Assembly: GCA_902560565.1 (NCBI GenBank) | Contig: CACEMG010000001.1 | Coordinates: 102,194-166,193 of the forward strand | Source: an uncultured Pelagibacteraceae bacterium | Lineage (GTDB): Bacteria > Pseudomonadota > Alphaproteobacteria > Pelagibacterales > Pelagibacteraceae | Direction of reading: 5' to 3' | DNA length: 64,000 nt | Shown here: positions 1-10,581 of the stretch, in pieces | Layout: every line of letters starts with the position of its first letter | How positions within the stretch are numbered: position 1 is the first letter of the stretch | Program-made: the position numbers and the translations under genes | The notes under the pieces: model-generated | The model's database searches: none | What the model was told of the DNA's origin: nothing | The model's input: only the letters and a program-made list of their open reading frames with translations

Positions 1-587
1 AACCCATTTGCTTCAGACTCAACCATTAGAACTGCATCTTTAGTTCCCGCAACAACAAGGTCTAATTTTGATTTTTCCAATTCTATTTTTGAAGGATTTA
101 AAACATATTTTCCATCTATAAAACCAACTCTTGATGCTCCAACTGGTCCAAGAAATGGCATCCCAGATATTGCTAAAGCTGCAGATGAAGCGATGATAGA
201 TAAAATATCAGCCTCGTTTTCTTTATCGTATGATATTACAGTTGGAAGTAATTGAACTTCATTTTTGAATTCAGCAGGGAATAATGGTCTTATAGGTCTG
301 TCAATTAATCTTGAAATTAATGTTTCACTTTCAGTTGGTCTAGCTTCCCTTTTAAAATATCCACCTGGGATTTTTCCAGCTGCATAATATTTCTCTTGAT
401 AATTTACTGATAGCGGAAAATAATCAACTTCAGGATTAACTTTTTTAGCTCCTACCACAGTTGCCAAAACAACTGTTTCGCCGCATGTTGCAATAATAGC
501 TCCATCAGCTTGACGTGCTATTTTGCCTGTCTCTAATTTTATTTTTTTACCATTTAACTCAATCTCTTTTTTAAACTCTTTAAACAT
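1..587 (-). CDS. pnp: Polyribonucleotide nucleotidyltransferase (PNPase), N-terminal part
   Basis: The reading frame is open from the ATG complementary to 585-587 to the left edge, so about 195 N-terminal residues are present and the rest lies outside. The translation ([20 protein letters not shown], then [14 protein letters not shown] and [13 protein letters not shown]) is the first RNase PH-like core domain of PNPase. The enzyme degrades RNA 3' to 5' by phosphorolysis and is a core degradosome component. The gene follows rpsO after only 4 bases, the usual rpsO-pnp pairing. The ORF track omits it because it is cut by the window edge. Identification is secure. Confidence 0.96.
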   Translation of the reverse strand, partial: MFKEFKKEIELNGKKIKLETGKIARQADGAIIATCGETVVLATVVGAKKVNPEVDYFPLSVNYQEKYYAAGKIPGGYFKREARPTESETLISRLIDRPIRPLFPAEFKNEVQLLPTVISYDKENEADILSIIASSAALAISGMPFLGPVGASRVGFIDGKYVLNPSKIELEKSKLDLVVAGTKDAVLMVESEANG

Positions 588-591
588 TTTT

Positions 592-840
592 CTACTTTCT
601 AATATTTAGTTTACTTATTACATCCTTATAAGATTCTAATTTATTTCTTTTTAGATAATCTAATAATTTCTTTCTTTTATTTACTGCTTTCAACAAACCA
701 ACTGATGAATGTTTATCTTTCTTAAACGAATTCATATGTTTTGATAAACTTTCAATTTTTTCAGTCAATAAAGCTATCTGAACTTCTGATGAACCTGTGT
801 CTTTATCGTGAACTGCAACTTCTTTTACTTTTTTACTCAT
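592..840 (-). CDS. rpsO: 30S ribosomal protein S15
   Basis: Small-subunit protein that binds the 16S rRNA central domain early in assembly. The 82 residues contain the family core ([38 protein letters not shown]). The usual length is about 89; the missing residues are at the N terminus, before the DTGS motif. The start codon lies inside the end of rbfA (8-base overlap). In most proteobacteria truB separates these two genes, so the overlap marks a deletion here. Probably co-transcribed with infB-rbfA upstream and pnp downstream. Confidence 0.97.
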   Translation of the reverse strand: MSKKVKEVAVHDKDTGSSEVQIALLTEKIESLSKHMNSFKKDKHSSVGLLKAVNKRKKLLDYLKRNKLESYKDVISKLNIRK

Positions 841-1219
841 GTTTTTCCTGTCTGTTAGTATTTTTTATTAAGTTTTCTATTTTTTCCGCATAGTCAAATG
901 ACTCATCCTTTACGAATAATATTTTTGGAAGAAATTTCATTGTAATTTTTTTTGAAAGTGTTTTTCTAACAACAAATGAAAATTCTTTCAAAACGTCTAT
1001 AATCTCATTTGCGTTTTTACCTCCAAGCGGTAACACAAATGCTTTAGCAGTCTTAAGATCTGGACTCATACGAACCTCTGTAACTGTTATATTGCTTGTT
1101 TCAATATTGGGTAATTTTGCTTCACCCCTCATGAAGATGTTACCTAAAGCTTGTTTTATCATTTCTCCTACTCTTAATTGTCTTTGTGAAAGAGTTCTAG
1201 CATTTTTTTTTGATCTCAT
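833..1219 (-). CDS. rbfA: Ribosome-binding factor A
   Basis: Assembly factor for the 30S subunit, needed for 16S rRNA 5'-end maturation and cold adaptation. The 128-residue protein has the RbfA KH-like fold sequence, with an N-terminal SQRQLRVGEMIKQAL segment and the EVRMSPDLKTAKAFVLPLG strand. Its start overlaps the infB stop by 4 bases and its end overlaps rpsO by 8 bases, so the three genes are probably translationally coupled. Normal family length. Confidence 0.95.
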   Translation of the reverse strand: MRSKKNARTLSQRQLRVGEMIKQALGNIFMRGEAKLPNIETSNITVTEVRMSPDLKTAKAFVLPLGGKNANEIIDVLKEFSFVVRKTLSKKITMKFLPKILFVKDESFDYAEKIENLIKNTNRQEKHE

Positions 1220-3426
1220 ATTCTTCTTTCCGTTATTTTAGAGTTGAAAGCCTCTATTATGTCGTTTTTCTGAAAGTCATTAAAATCCTTAAGAGTTATT
1301 CCGCACTCTAAACCAGCTGAAACCTGTTTAGCTTGGTTTTTTTCTCTAAAAATTGTATTTATTTTTCCATTATAAATGATTGTGCCATCTCTTATAACTC
1401 GTGCATTAGCATCATTTAAAATTTCACCCTCTATTACTTTTGAGCCAGCTACTTTTCCCACTTTAGATACTTTAAAAATTTCGAGTATTTCTGCTGACCC
1501 AATGACCTGCTCTTCAACATCCGGTGATAGTAATCCAGACATTCTATTTTTTATTAAATCTAGTACCTCGTAAATTATATTATATGATGATATAGATATT
1601 TTTTCCTGTTCTGCTAATTTTTTAGCTTCTTTCGTTGGTTTAACATTAAAAGCAATTAGTAATGCATTTGATGCTTTTGCCAAACTTACATCAGTTTCAG
1701 TAATCATTCCAATGTCAGATAGTATTATTTTTGGTTTTATTTCATCATGTTTTATTTGCATAACAGCACTAATTATTGCCTCAGACGATCCATGTACATC
1801 TGATTTTATAATGATATTTAACTCCTCAGTTTTCTTATCTTTAAAAGCGGACTCTTGTGTTGCAAAAGTAATTGGATTTTTACCAATTTTAGATTCTTGA
1901 ATTCTAGCATCACATAATGATTTTGCTTCTTTTTCATTTTCTAATACTACAAAATCATCACCTGACTTTGATGCACCATTTATCCCTAAGACTTCGACTG
2001 GAGATGCTGGATATGCCTCATGAATATTTTGTCCTAAATCATTTATAATTGCTCTAACTTTACCCCACTTTAAACCACTAACGAAATAATCACCTTTTTT
2101 TAGAGTTCCATTGGTAATAATTATATTTGCAATTGGACCTCTTCCAATATCAACTTTAGACTCTAATACAACAGCATTAGCTTTCACATTAAAATCTGCT
2201 TTTAAATCTAAGAGTTCAGACTGAAGAATTATTGACTCAACTAACTTCGGAAGATTTTGCTTAGTTTTGGTTGAAATCTCGACCATTAAAGTATCACCTG
2301 ACAATTCCTCAGCTATTAACTCATGTTCTAATAATTGATTTTTTATTTTTTGAGGATCTGCTTCTGGCAAATCACACTTATTAATAGCCACAACAATTGG
2401 AACCTTTGCAGCTTTTGCATGTTTTATAGACTCTATTGTTTGGGGTTTTACTCCATCATCTGCTGCAACTACTAAAACAACTATATCAGTTAGTTTTGAG
2501 CCTCTTGCTCGCATTTCAGTGAAAGCAGCGTGTCCTGGTGTATCTATAAAAGTTATTTTACTTGAATTATGTTCAATTTGGTAAGCACCTACATGCTGAG
2601 TTATCCCTCCAAACTCTCCTGAAACAACATTTGTTTTTCTTAAAACATCAAGTACTGAGGTTTTTCCATGATCTACATGACCCATGACGGTAACTATTGG
2701 TGGCCTACTCTTCAAATTTTCAGGTTTTATCTCTTTGATTTTTTTTATTATCTCCTCGGCTTTATCTTCTTTTATTGGATTATGTCCAAACTCTTTTACA
2801 AGATATTCAGCTGTATCGGAGTCTATTGAATGATTGATAGTAGCAGTTACACCCATACCCAGTAAATGTTTAATAATACTACTTGATTGCACTGCCATTC
2901 TATTAGCTAATTCTCTAATTGTAATAACTTGAGGAATATTAACGTCTCTTTTAACGGGTTTTAAATTTTCTTGTAAGTTATCTTTTTGTATATTTCTGTT
3001 TTCCTTTTGTTTTGCTCTTTTTAAGGAAGCTAAACTTCTTGCTCGACCTTCATCCTCACCACTTAGTGCTCTTGAAACAGTTAACTTAAGTTCTCTTCTT
3101 TTTGAGCTACTTTTACCTTTTATATCCTTCTTTTCAGGATCTGCCTTTAATCTTTTTGTTGCTCTTTGTTCTGCAAGTTTTCTTTTTTCATAATCATTAG
3201 AAGGGACATTTGGTTTTTCAAAACTTGGAGTTTTTGATTTTACTAAGTTATTTTTTTTAAAATTGTTATCTTGTCGGCTAAAATTAAAAGGTCTTTTGTT
3301 TGAAAATTTATTATTTTTTTTTTCAATTAATACAGAGTTTTTACCCTGATTTTTAGCTCTTTCAATGTTTGATATGGATTTTTTGAAATTTCCTGATAGT
3401 TTTAATTTGGTTTTTTTTTTGTCCAT
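1216..3426 (-). CDS. infB: Translation initiation factor IF-2
   Basis: GTPase that places initiator fMet-tRNA on the ribosome. The 736 residues comprise a lysine-rich, low-complexity N-terminal region of about 165 residues, an IF2_N segment ([21 protein letters not shown]), and the G domain: G1 GHVDHGKTS near residue 247, G3 DTPGH near 295, G4 NKCD near 349. Beta-barrel and C-terminal domains follow. It is shorter than the E. coli protein (890) because of a smaller N-terminal region. It lies 10 bases after nusA with no ylxR between them. Confidence 0.98.
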   Translation of the reverse strand: MDKKKTKLKLSGNFKKSISNIERAKNQGKNSVLIEKKNNKFSNKRPFNFSRQDNNFKKNNLVKSKTPSFEKPNVPSNDYEKRKLAEQRATKRLKADPEKKDIKGKSSSKRRELKLTVSRALSGEDEGRARSLASLKRAKQKENRNIQKDNLQENLKPVKRDVNIPQVITIRELANRMAVQSSSIIKHLLGMGVTATINHSIDSDTAEYLVKEFGHNPIKEDKAEEIIKKIKEIKPENLKSRPPIVTVMGHVDHGKTSVLDVLRKTNVVSGEFGGITQHVGAYQIEHNSSKITFIDTPGHAAFTEMRARGSKLTDIVVLVVAADDGVKPQTIESIKHAKAAKVPIVVAINKCDLPEADPQKIKNQLLEHELIAEELSGDTLMVEISTKTKQNLPKLVESIILQSELLDLKADFNVKANAVVLESKVDIGRGPIANIIITNGTLKKGDYFVSGLKWGKVRAIINDLGQNIHEAYPASPVEVLGINGASKSGDDFVVLENEKEAKSLCDARIQESKIGKNPITFATQESAFKDKKTEELNIIIKSDVHGSSEAIISAVMQIKHDEIKPKIILSDIGMITETDVSLAKASNALLIAFNVKPTKEAKKLAEQEKISISSYNIIYEVLDLIKNRMSGLLSPDVEEQVIGSAEILEIFKVSKVGKVAGSKVIEGEILNDANARVIRDGTIIYNGKINTIFREKNQAKQVSAGLECGITLKDFNDFQKNDIIEAFNSKITERRI

Positions 3427-3436
3427 AAGTCATCTT

Positions 3437-4990
3437 TCAATCTTTATAAATTTTATTTCTTGCTGACATAACTAAATCATCTGCCTCTTTCTTTGATAGT
3501 GCAAAATCCTCTAAATAGCCTTTTATTTTAACTCTCTCGCCCTTTACAATGTCATAGCCACCTGTTAACTCATCAGAAGCAAGGTCAGCAAAATCATTTA
3601 AAGTAAGTATTTTTTGTTCTCCAAGTGTGACTAACATTCCTGGTGTCAATCCCTCGTGATTTATTAAATCATTATCAAGTCCGAGTTCTTTTATTTTTTT
3701 TGAAATTTCTTCCTGATCTTTTTTGTAAAATTCATTTGCTCTTTCTAAAAGTTCTTTAGCTGTATCTTCTTCTATGCCTTCAATTTTAACAATATTTTCA
3801 ACAGAAGAATCTTTTAAATCATCGATTGAGGAAAAACCCTCAGCAACTAACAGTTGACCAAGTGTTTCATCTAATTCTAAATTTTTAACGAAGTTTTCAG
3901 TCTTCTCTTTAAATTCGGTCTGTCTTTTTTCCGAGTCTTCTTGATCAGTCATAATATTAATTTCATAGTTCATTAATTTTGTTGCTAATCTTACATTTTG
4001 ACCTCTTCTTCCAATTGCTTTACTTAAATTTTCTTCAGTTAAAATTACATCTAATTTTTTATTATTTGTATCAACGTTTACTCTTTGTACTTCCGCAGGA
4101 GAAAGTGCATTAGAAACTATGACAGCTGGATCTTCTGACCAGTTTACTATATCTATTTTTTCTCCTTGTAGTTCATTCACAACTGCTTGTACTCTGCTTC
4201 CTCTCATTCCAACACAAGCTCCAACAGGATCTAGTGAATTGTCTATTGCTTTTACACAAATTTTTGCTCTACTTCCAGGATCTCTTGCTGACGAAATAAT
4301 TTCAATAAGACCGTCATAAATTTCTGGAACTTCTTGTATAAATAATTTTTCCATAAACTTTGGATGAGCCCTTGATAAGAAAATTTGTTGTCCTCTTGGT
4401 TCTCTTCTAACATCACTACAATAAGCCTTTATACGGTCTCCAGCTTTTATGTTTTCTCTTGGTATCATTTCATTTTTTTGAATTATTGCTTCAGTTCTCC
4501 CAAGATCAACAATTACATTTCCAAATTCTAGTCTTTTAACTATTCCACTCAATATAGTATCTTTTTTATCTTTAAAATCGTTAAACTGTCTATCTCTCTC
4601 AGCTTCTCTTACATTAAAACTAATTACTTGTTTTGCTGTTTGGGCTGCTATTCGTCCAAAATCAAATGCTGGTAGTGCTTGAAGTATGGTATCACCAACT
4701 TTTTTATCTTTATTTTCATCACTTATTTTATGGGCATCCTTAAGGCTTATTTCGGTATTTAAATTTTCTGGATTTTCAGTGATAATCAACTTTCTAAATA
4801 TACCAATCTCACCATTCTCTCTATTAATTTGAACTTCAATTTCGTTTTCTTGTCCAAATTTAGATTTAGCAGCTTTTGCTATACCAGTTTCCATTGAATT
4901 AATGATTAATTCTTTATCAATAGATTTTTCTAAGGCAACTGCCTCTGCTATTCTTATTAACTCTAATTTATCTGCTCTTCTATTAAGCAT
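3437..4990 (-). CDS. nusA: Transcription termination/antitermination factor NusA
   Basis: RNA polymerase-associated factor that controls pausing, intrinsic and Rho termination, and antitermination. The 517 residues show the N-terminal polymerase-binding domain, an S1 domain near residues 135-200, KH domains (GACVGMRGSRVQAVV and SKAIGRRGQNVRLA near 325-340) and two acidic C-terminal helix-hairpin-helix repeats. A good Shine-Dalgarno sequence (GGAAGGA) sits 4 bases before the ATG. An intrinsic terminator ends just before that site, so expression probably depends on read-through. rimP, normally just upstream, is absent. Confidence 0.97.
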   Translation of the reverse strand: MLNRRADKLELIRIAEAVALEKSIDKELIINSMETGIAKAAKSKFGQENEIEVQINRENGEIGIFRKLIITENPENLNTEISLKDAHKISDENKDKKVGDTILQALPAFDFGRIAAQTAKQVISFNVREAERDRQFNDFKDKKDTILSGIVKRLEFGNVIVDLGRTEAIIQKNEMIPRENIKAGDRIKAYCSDVRREPRGQQIFLSRAHPKFMEKLFIQEVPEIYDGLIEIISSARDPGSRAKICVKAIDNSLDPVGACVGMRGSRVQAVVNELQGEKIDIVNWSEDPAVIVSNALSPAEVQRVNVDTNNKKLDVILTEENLSKAIGRRGQNVRLATKLMNYEINIMTDQEDSEKRQTEFKEKTENFVKNLELDETLGQLLVAEGFSSIDDLKDSSVENIVKIEGIEEDTAKELLERANEFYKKDQEEISKKIKELGLDNDLINHEGLTPGMLVTLGEQKILTLNDFADLASDELTGGYDIVKGERVKIKGYLEDFALSKKEADDLVMSARNKIYKD

Positions 4991-5001
4991 TTATTCCTTC
5001 C

Positions 5002-5029
5002 AAAAAAAAATGGGCCGAAGCCCATTTTT
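5002..5029 (-). terminator. Intrinsic terminator after metK, abutting the nusA ribosome-binding site
   Basis: Read on the minus strand, a perfect 10-base-pair stem AAAAATGGGC / GCCCATTTTT with a TTCG tetraloop is followed by an unbroken run of nine T. This is a textbook intrinsic terminator. The T run ends 11 bases before the nusA ATG and touches its Shine-Dalgarno sequence. No promoter can fit between them, so nusA transcripts must begin upstream and read through. It may work both as the metK terminator and as an attenuator of the nusA-infB operon; the second role is inference. Confidence 0.9.
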
Positions 5030-5085
5030 GAAATTTCAATAATGTAAGCTAAATATAAGTATTTTTATTAAATTTTCAACTTTAT

Positions 5086-6249
5086 TTACTTACTAAATAC
5101 TGATGCTTTATCAGTTTTTTCCCACGAAAATGATCCGTCGCTGCCTGGGTCTCTTCCAAAATGACCATATGCAGCTGATTTTTCATATATTGGTTTATTT
5201 AATCCTAACATTTCCCTAATTCCTCTCGGGCTTAAATCAAAATTTTCTTTAATAAGTTTCTCTACATGTAAATTTTTTTCTTCATCATTGCTGAACAAAT
5301 CCACATAAATAGATAAAGGTTTTGAAACACCTATTGCATAAGCTAATTGTATCAAACATTTATCTGCAATTTTTGATGCCACAATATTTTTTGCTAAATA
5401 TCTAGATGCATAGGCCGCAGATCTATCAACTTTAGTTGGGTCTTTTCCTGAAAAAGCTCCACCTCCATGAGGTGCAGCACCTCCATACGTATCCACTATT
5501 ATTTTTCTTCCTGTTAAACCACTATCTCCATCAGGTCCGCCAATTACAAAATTTCCGGTAGGATTAATATATATTTCGTTTTCATCTAGACTTCCAAGTA
5601 AGTTTTTAGGAATAGACTTTTCAATATATGGCATGCAAAGTTCTTTTACTTGAGCTAGGTTAACATCTTTTGAATGTTGTGTAGAAATCACAACTGATTT
5701 TACAGCTTTTGGTATACCATCTTTATATTCAATAGTAATTTGACTTTTTGAGTCTGGCTCTATTCCTTTAAGTTTTCCTGATTTTCTATCTTCTGCCATA
5801 AGTCTTAAAATTCTATGCGAAAAATGAATCGGAGCTGGCATTAATACATCAGTCTCGTTACATGCATAACCAAACATTATTCCTTGATCTCCAGCACCTT
5901 CATCTTTATTTCCAGAAGAGTCAACGCCCATAGCTATATCAGCTGATTGGGAGTGTAAATGAGACTCAATTTTAGTTGCCTCTTTGTAAGTAAAACCTTC
6001 CTGATCATAACCGATATCTTTGATACAATCTCTAACCTTGGAAATTAATTCATCTTTTTTAATATCTGGTCCTCTTGTTTCTCCAGCTAAAACAACTTTA
6101 TTTGTTGTTGTCAATGTTTCGCACGCTACCCTTGCTTCAGGTTCCATGCCTAAATAGGTATCTACAACCATGTCTGAAATTCTATCGCAAACTTTATCCG
6201 GGTGACCCTCTGATACAGACTCACTAGTGAACAAATAATCTTTTTTCAT
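5086..6249 (-). CDS. metK: S-adenosylmethionine synthetase
   Basis: Makes S-adenosylmethionine from methionine and ATP. The 387 residues carry the family signatures: [12 protein letters not shown] near residue 16, [16 protein letters not shown] near 118, [13 protein letters not shown] and [19 protein letters not shown]. Length is normal. The start codon follows the lnt stop within 2 bases, so metK is likely co-transcribed with lnt. A strong terminator lies 57 bases after the stop. I see no SAM riboswitch-like leader, because there is no leader. Confidence 0.98.
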   Translation of the reverse strand: MKKDYLFTSESVSEGHPDKVCDRISDMVVDTYLGMEPEARVACETLTTTNKVVLAGETRGPDIKKDELISKVRDCIKDIGYDQEGFTYKEATKIESHLHSQSADIAMGVDSSGNKDEGAGDQGIMFGYACNETDVLMPAPIHFSHRILRLMAEDRKSGKLKGIEPDSKSQITIEYKDGIPKAVKSVVISTQHSKDVNLAQVKELCMPYIEKSIPKNLLGSLDENEIYINPTGNFVIGGPDGDSGLTGRKIIVDTYGGAAPHGGGAFSGKDPTKVDRSAAYASRYLAKNIVASKIADKCLIQLAYAIGVSKPLSIYVDLFSNDEEKNLHVEKLIKENFDLSPRGIREMLGLNKPIYEKSAAYGHFGRDPGSDGSFSWEKTDKASVFSK

Positions 6250-6250
6250 T

Positions 6251-7792
6251 TTATTTTATCTCCCTATTTGTTTTTAAAAAAAAAATTAAGCTAATATAAA
6301 TAAAGATAAAATAAAAGAATATATTATTACTATATTTAGAAAAAAAAGTTTTTTTACCGTTTTTTATTTGTTTAATCTCAATTACTCCCTCGTAAGTTGA
6401 CTCAGACATTTTAGAAATTTGTCCAAAAGGGTCAATTAACGCTGATGTTCCATTATTGGTAGATCTAATTATGCTTTTCCCTTCCTCAATAGACCGAAAA
6501 ATTGAATGAGAAAAATGTTGATGTGGTCCAATTGACTTTCCAAACCAGCCATCCTCAGAGATATTTATGATCAAATCGTAATTATTTGTCTTAGAAAGAT
6601 TACCAGAATATATAATTTCATAGCATATCAAAGGTAAAAAATTCAGATCAAATTTTTGGGTTTGTAAATTAATTATATCTCTTTTTTTTCCAGCTGAGTA
6701 TGAATTATAAAAATTCGTAACAGTTTTCATTCCTAAAGTTTTTAAAAAAGCTTCTAAGGGTAAAAACTCACCAAAGGGCACTAGATTATTTTTATTATAA
6801 AATTTTATTAAATCTAAATTATTATTTACTACTGCCAATGAATTAAAAATCTTTTCATTTATAGAATTGTTTATACCAAATATAATTAAATGTTTATCGC
6901 TAAACTTTTCTTTAAAAATATCTTTATATCTTTTTAAATTATTCAATTCCGTATTATTAAATATACCCTCAGGCCATATAAATATCGTTTTAACGTCTTT
7001 ATTTGGACTGCTTAATTCTATTAAACTTTGAATAATTTCTTCTTCATTTTCAGTATAATAAAATCTTTCAATACTTATTTTAGGTGAAACAATTTTGATT
7101 ATAAAATTATTATCTTTTAGTAAGGCATTGCTCGCTTGATCAAGCCTTATTTGACCAAAAACAATTCCTGAAATTAATAAAAGTCCAAATGAAATTACAA
7201 TACACATATCGAATTTCCCTTTTTTTAAAAAAAAAAGAGATGGCAAAATAAAAAGTGTAATACAGAATAAATTGAAACTGTATGTTCCAATAAATGAGAG
7301 TACTTGTAGCAATGGTAAAAATTCTGAAAAAGAAAATGAAATTAAATTCCATGGAAAACCTGATAAAATATTTCCCCGTAAAAATTCTAAAATTGAAAAA
7401 GAAATTGAAAAAGATAATACTAAAGAAATGTTATTATATTTTTTGAAATAGTAGAATAAGTATGTAGCTAAGCCATAAAACACCCCGAGAAACATTGGAA
7501 TTAAAATAAAAGCAATTGGTATTAATATTCTAAAAGTTTGATCAAATGTAAGAGATATGGTGATCCAATACAAGCTAGATATAAAATAACCAAAACCAAA
7601 CATCCAGCCATATAAAAAATACTCCTTTTGAGTTAATGAAAATTTTTGTTTTACAAAAAAAATAAATAATGCTGAAAATGTAAAAAAATTCACTAAAAAA
7701 AAATTATAAGGTGGAAGACTTAATGAGCTTAATATCCCAAGGGTAAAGATATAAAAATGTGATAATAATTTTTTTTTTATAGTTTTTTTCAA
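6251..7792 (-). CDS. lnt: Apolipoprotein N-acyltransferase
   Basis: Inner-membrane enzyme that adds the third acyl chain to lipoproteins. The 513 residues form an N-terminal membrane region (about residues 10-215), a nitrilase-like domain and a last membrane helix near 490-508. Candidate catalytic residues are Glu in [10 protein letters not shown] (near 273), Lys in [13 protein letters not shown] (near 335) and Cys in [10 protein letters not shown] (near 387). It is 4 bases overlapped with ybeY upstream. CorC and an Xre-type regulator, usual neighbours in other alphaproteobacteria, are missing. The lipoprotein substrates likely include the LptE, BON and DUF3576 proteins in this window. Confidence 0.95.
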   Translation of the reverse strand: MKKTIKKKLLSHFYIFTLGILSSLSLPPYNFFLVNFFTFSALFIFFVKQKFSLTQKEYFLYGWMFGFGYFISSLYWITISLTFDQTFRILIPIAFILIPMFLGVFYGLATYLFYYFKKYNNISLVLSFSISFSILEFLRGNILSGFPWNLISFSFSEFLPLLQVLSFIGTYSFNLFCITLFILPSLFFLKKGKFDMCIVISFGLLLISGIVFGQIRLDQASNALLKDNNFIIKIVSPKISIERFYYTENEEEIIQSLIELSSPNKDVKTIFIWPEGIFNNTELNNLKRYKDIFKEKFSDKHLIIFGINNSINEKIFNSLAVVNNNLDLIKFYNKNNLVPFGEFLPLEAFLKTLGMKTVTNFYNSYSAGKKRDIINLQTQKFDLNFLPLICYEIIYSGNLSKTNNYDLIINISEDGWFGKSIGPHQHFSHSIFRSIEEGKSIIRSTNNGTSALIDPFGQISKMSESTYEGVIEIKQIKNGKKTFFSKYSNNIFFYFIFIYISLIFFLKTNREIK

Positions 7793-8244
7793 ATTTTATT
7801 TTTCACCAGATTATAAAGTTTATTTTCCTCTTTTTGCATTTTATAAAAATCCATATTTTTCTTATGGTCAAATCCATATAAATGTAAAAACCCATGGATG
7901 AATATTTTTGCGACTTTTTTTTTAAATTCAAATAAATTTATTGTTTTAGGTTTGTTCATAAACTCATAACTTATAATAATATCCCCAAGATAAAAAAGTT
8001 TATTATCAATACTTTTTTTAATTGGGAATGATAAAATATCTGTAGTTTTATTTTTTTTTCTAAAAATTTTATTTAATTTTCTTATTTTTGAGTTACTTGA
8101 TAATAGAACTGTTATTATTGTTTTTTTATTTTTTAAATTATATTTTTTAGGTATATTTTTTAATATTTTATTGAACAATTTGGAGATATTTCTAGTTTTT
8201 TTTTTCCAAGCTGCGTTATCAAGGATAACCTCAGCTTTAATCAT
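7789..8244 (-). CDS. ybeY: Endoribonuclease YbeY (16S rRNA maturation)
   Basis: Metal-dependent RNase in 16S rRNA 3'-end processing and ribosome quality control. The 151-residue protein has the zinc signature H-x3-H-x5-H in HGFLHLYGFDHKK near residues 116-128, preceded by TTDILSFPI and YLGDIIIS, both typical of the family. The start overlaps the phoH stop by 8 bases. Very lysine- and isoleucine-rich, as is usual in this genome. Confidence 0.94.
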   Translation of the reverse strand: MIKAEVILDNAAWKKKTRNISKLFNKILKNIPKKYNLKNKKTIITVLLSSNSKIRKLNKIFRKKNKTTDILSFPIKKSIDNKLFYLGDIIISYEFMNKPKTINLFEFKKKVAKIFIHGFLHLYGFDHKKNMDFYKMQKEENKLYNLVKNKI

Positions 8245-9238
8245 CTTTTTGATCTGAGTAGGCTTTTACAATTTTTGAAACTAGTGGATGCCTTACAACA
8301 TCAGAATGATCAAAATCAACTACTGAGATTTCATCTAAATGGCCTATAAGCTTTTTAGATCTATTTAAACCTGATGATGACTTGTTTGGTAAGTCTATTT
8401 GTGACGGGTCACCATTAACAACTATTTTAGAATTTTCACCAATTCTCGTTAAAAACATTTTTATTTGAGTATCAGTTGCGTTTTGAGCTTCATCTAAAAT
8501 TGCAAAAGAGTTTTTTAATGTTCTACCTCGCATAAATGCAAGTGGTGCAATTTCAATATCTCCAATTTCTATTTTTTTTTGAATTTTTTCGAAATCTAAC
8601 AAATCATACAATGAATCGTAAAGTGGTCTTAAATAAGGATCAACTTTTTCTCTCATATCTCCGGGTAAAAAACCAAGTCTCTCTCCAGCTTCAACTGCAG
8701 GCCTAGATAAAATTATTCTTTCAATCTTTTTTTCTAAAAGCATAGTTAATGCTACAGCAACAGCTAAAAAAGTTTTTCCAGTACCTGCGGGGCCAGTAGA
8801 AATTACGATTTCACTCTCTTTTAAAGCTCTAACATATTTTTTTTGCTTTTCAGATCTTGGTATAACTGATTTTTTTGGTGTTTTGATTATATATTCAATT
8901 TTTTGGCCGGTATTACTATTTTCAGTTATCATAAATTTATTTATAGAAGATAATATATCCTTTTTCTCTATAGTGCCATTATTTAAAAACTGATCAGAGA
9001 GAAACATAATCGCATTTTTTAAAATTTCATTGTTCCTTTGATCACTTTTTATAATAATAGAATTGCCTCTAAAATATAAACTTGTACCAGTAAGTTTCTC
9101 AAGTTCTTTTAAGTTTTCATTAAATTCGCCAACTACGCCCATCAATAAATCATTATCTTGGAATATAACGCTTAGACTATCATTATCAGAGTATACGAAT
9201 TTTATTTTTGTTTTGGAATTTAATCTAGCTTTATTCAA
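8237..9238 (-). CDS. ybeZ: PhoH-like ATPase (YbeZ)
   Basis: PhoH-family P-loop ATPase, usually coupled to YbeY and thought to help it in rRNA handling. The 333 residues contain Walker A GPAGTGKTFLAVAVALT near residue 149 and the Walker B-like FAILDEAQNAT near 240, followed by FLTRIGENSKIVVNGDPSQIDLP. An N-terminal KH-like region precedes the ATPase. It lies 2 bases after miaB and overlaps ybeY. The family is often called phoH, but phosphate regulation should not be inferred. Confidence 0.94.
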   Translation of the reverse strand: MNKARLNSKTKIKFVYSDNDSLSVIFQDNDLLMGVVGEFNENLKELEKLTGTSLYFRGNSIIIKSDQRNNEILKNAIMFLSDQFLNNGTIEKKDILSSINKFMITENSNTGQKIEYIIKTPKKSVIPRSEKQKKYVRALKESEIVISTGPAGTGKTFLAVAVALTMLLEKKIERIILSRPAVEAGERLGFLPGDMREKVDPYLRPLYDSLYDLLDFEKIQKKIEIGDIEIAPLAFMRGRTLKNSFAILDEAQNATDTQIKMFLTRIGENSKIVVNGDPSQIDLPNKSSSGLNRSKKLIGHLDEISVVDFDHSDVVRHPLVSKIVKAYSDQKDD

Positions 9239-9240
9239 TT

Positions 9241-10581
9241 TTAAGCTGCCTTAAATTTATTTTTTTCACTTAATTCACCAACCAATGTATTTTGGTTAGT
9301 TTTTGTTACTCTTACTTTAACAATTTTCCCGACAAGATTTTTGCTACCTTCAAAAATAACTGAATTCATATATACGTTTCTCCCAAATAGTTTATTTTGA
9401 CCCTGAATTTCATTTTCTACCAAAACATCAATGTATTTATTTTCAAATGATTTATTTTTCAATTTTTGATATCCAAATAATTTCTCCTGGATAATTTTGA
9501 GTCTTTCCTTTGAAATTTTCTCATCAATTGATTTTAGCTTTGATGCTGTTGTCCCTGGTCTTGCACTAAAAATAAAAGAAAATGAATTTATAAATTTAAT
9601 CATATCAATTAATTTAACTGTATTGTCAAAATCCTCTGCCTCTTCCCCAGGGTATCCAATAATAAAATCACTTGAAAATTCTATTTTATCGTTAATTTCT
9701 TTCAAGTAGTTAAATGTAGAAACATATTCCTCTACCTTATGTTTTCTATTCATTAATTTTAATATTTTATTGGAACCCGACTGAATAGGTAGATGCACAA
9801 ATGGCATTAATTTTTTTGAGTTTTTATAACATTCTAATAAATCTTTAGTCATATCCCTTGGATGAGAAGTGGTATATCTTATTCTCTTAATACCTTTTAT
9901 TTCCTCAAGGGACATAATTAAATCTGAAAGTCTAAATTCTTTATTTGCTTCATTAAAATTATATGCATTTACGTTTTGTCCTAACAAAATGATTTCTTTA
10001 GATCCATTTTGAACCATTATTTTTGCCTCATCTATTATTTGGTGAAAAGGTCTCGAGTATTCTGGTCCTCTTGTATATGGCACAACACAGAAGTGACAAA
10101 ATTTATCACATCCCTCTTGTATAGTTAAAAATGAGGAAACTTTACTATTCTTGTTCTGAATTTTACTCAAGTAATTAAATTTTTCTATAGTATCAAAATC
10201 TGTAATTTCGTTTTTCAATTTATTTTTTTCAAATTCTAAAATAGTCTCGTTAAGCTTATGATATGATTGTGGTCCGATAACTAAATCTATATAAGGTTCT
10301 CTCTTTAACATTTCAGTATTTTCGGCTTGTGCAACACATCCAGCGACTATTACTATTGGTTTACTTTTATTAATAAACGCCTCTCTTACCCTGCCAATTT
10401 CATGGTAGACCTTTTCTTTTGCTTTATCCCTTATGTGACAAGTATTTAAAACAAAACAATTTGCAGAGTTTAAATTTTCAGATTTTTCGTACCCAATAGT
10501 TTTAAGAGCATCGGTTATTTTATCAGAGTCATAAACATTCATCTGACAACCAAATGTTTTAACAAATACTTTTTTTGACAT
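9241..10581 (-). CDS. miaB: tRNA-2-methylthio-N6-dimethylallyladenosine synthase
   Basis: Radical-SAM methylthiotransferase that converts i6A37 to ms2i6A37 in tRNA. The 446 residues contain the N-terminal UPF0004 domain (FGCQMNVYDSD, then NTCHIRDKAKEKV and AGCVAQAE supply three cluster cysteines). The radical-SAM CxxxCxxC motif is in GCDKFCHFCVVPYTRG near residue 155, and a C-terminal TRAM domain follows. Full length. The start shares a base with the stop of the upstream fur gene, so coupling is likely. Confidence 0.96.
   Translation of the reverse strand: MSKKVFVKTFGCQMNVYDSDKITDALKTIGYEKSENLNSANCFVLNTCHIRDKAKEKVYHEIGRVREAFINKSKPIVIVAGCVAQAENTEMLKREPYIDLVIGPQSYHKLNETILEFEKNKLKNEITDFDTIEKFNYLSKIQNKNSKVSSFLTIQEGCDKFCHFCVVPYTRGPEYSRPFHQIIDEAKIMVQNGSKEIILLGQNVNAYNFNEANKEFRLSDLIMSLEEIKGIKRIRYTTSHPRDMTKDLLECYKNSKKLMPFVHLPIQSGSNKILKLMNRKHKVEEYVSTFNYLKEINDKIEFSSDFIIGYPGEEAEDFDNTVKLIDMIKFINSFSFIFSARPGTTASKLKSIDEKISKERLKIIQEKLFGYQKLKNKSFENKYIDVLVENEIQGQNKLFGRNVYMNSVIFEGSKNLVGKIVKVRVTKTNQNTLVGELSEKNKFKAA

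Noticed and set aside
5030-5086. SAM riboswitch searched for around metK and in the metK-nusA gap
   Set aside because: metK follows lnt with no leader, and the 57 bases after metK do not show a pseudoknot-like conserved core I recognise.
7140-7352. 70-residue ORF inside lnt on the same strand
   Set aside because: Out-of-frame reading of the lnt membrane region, rich in Phe and Tyr; lnt itself is intact.
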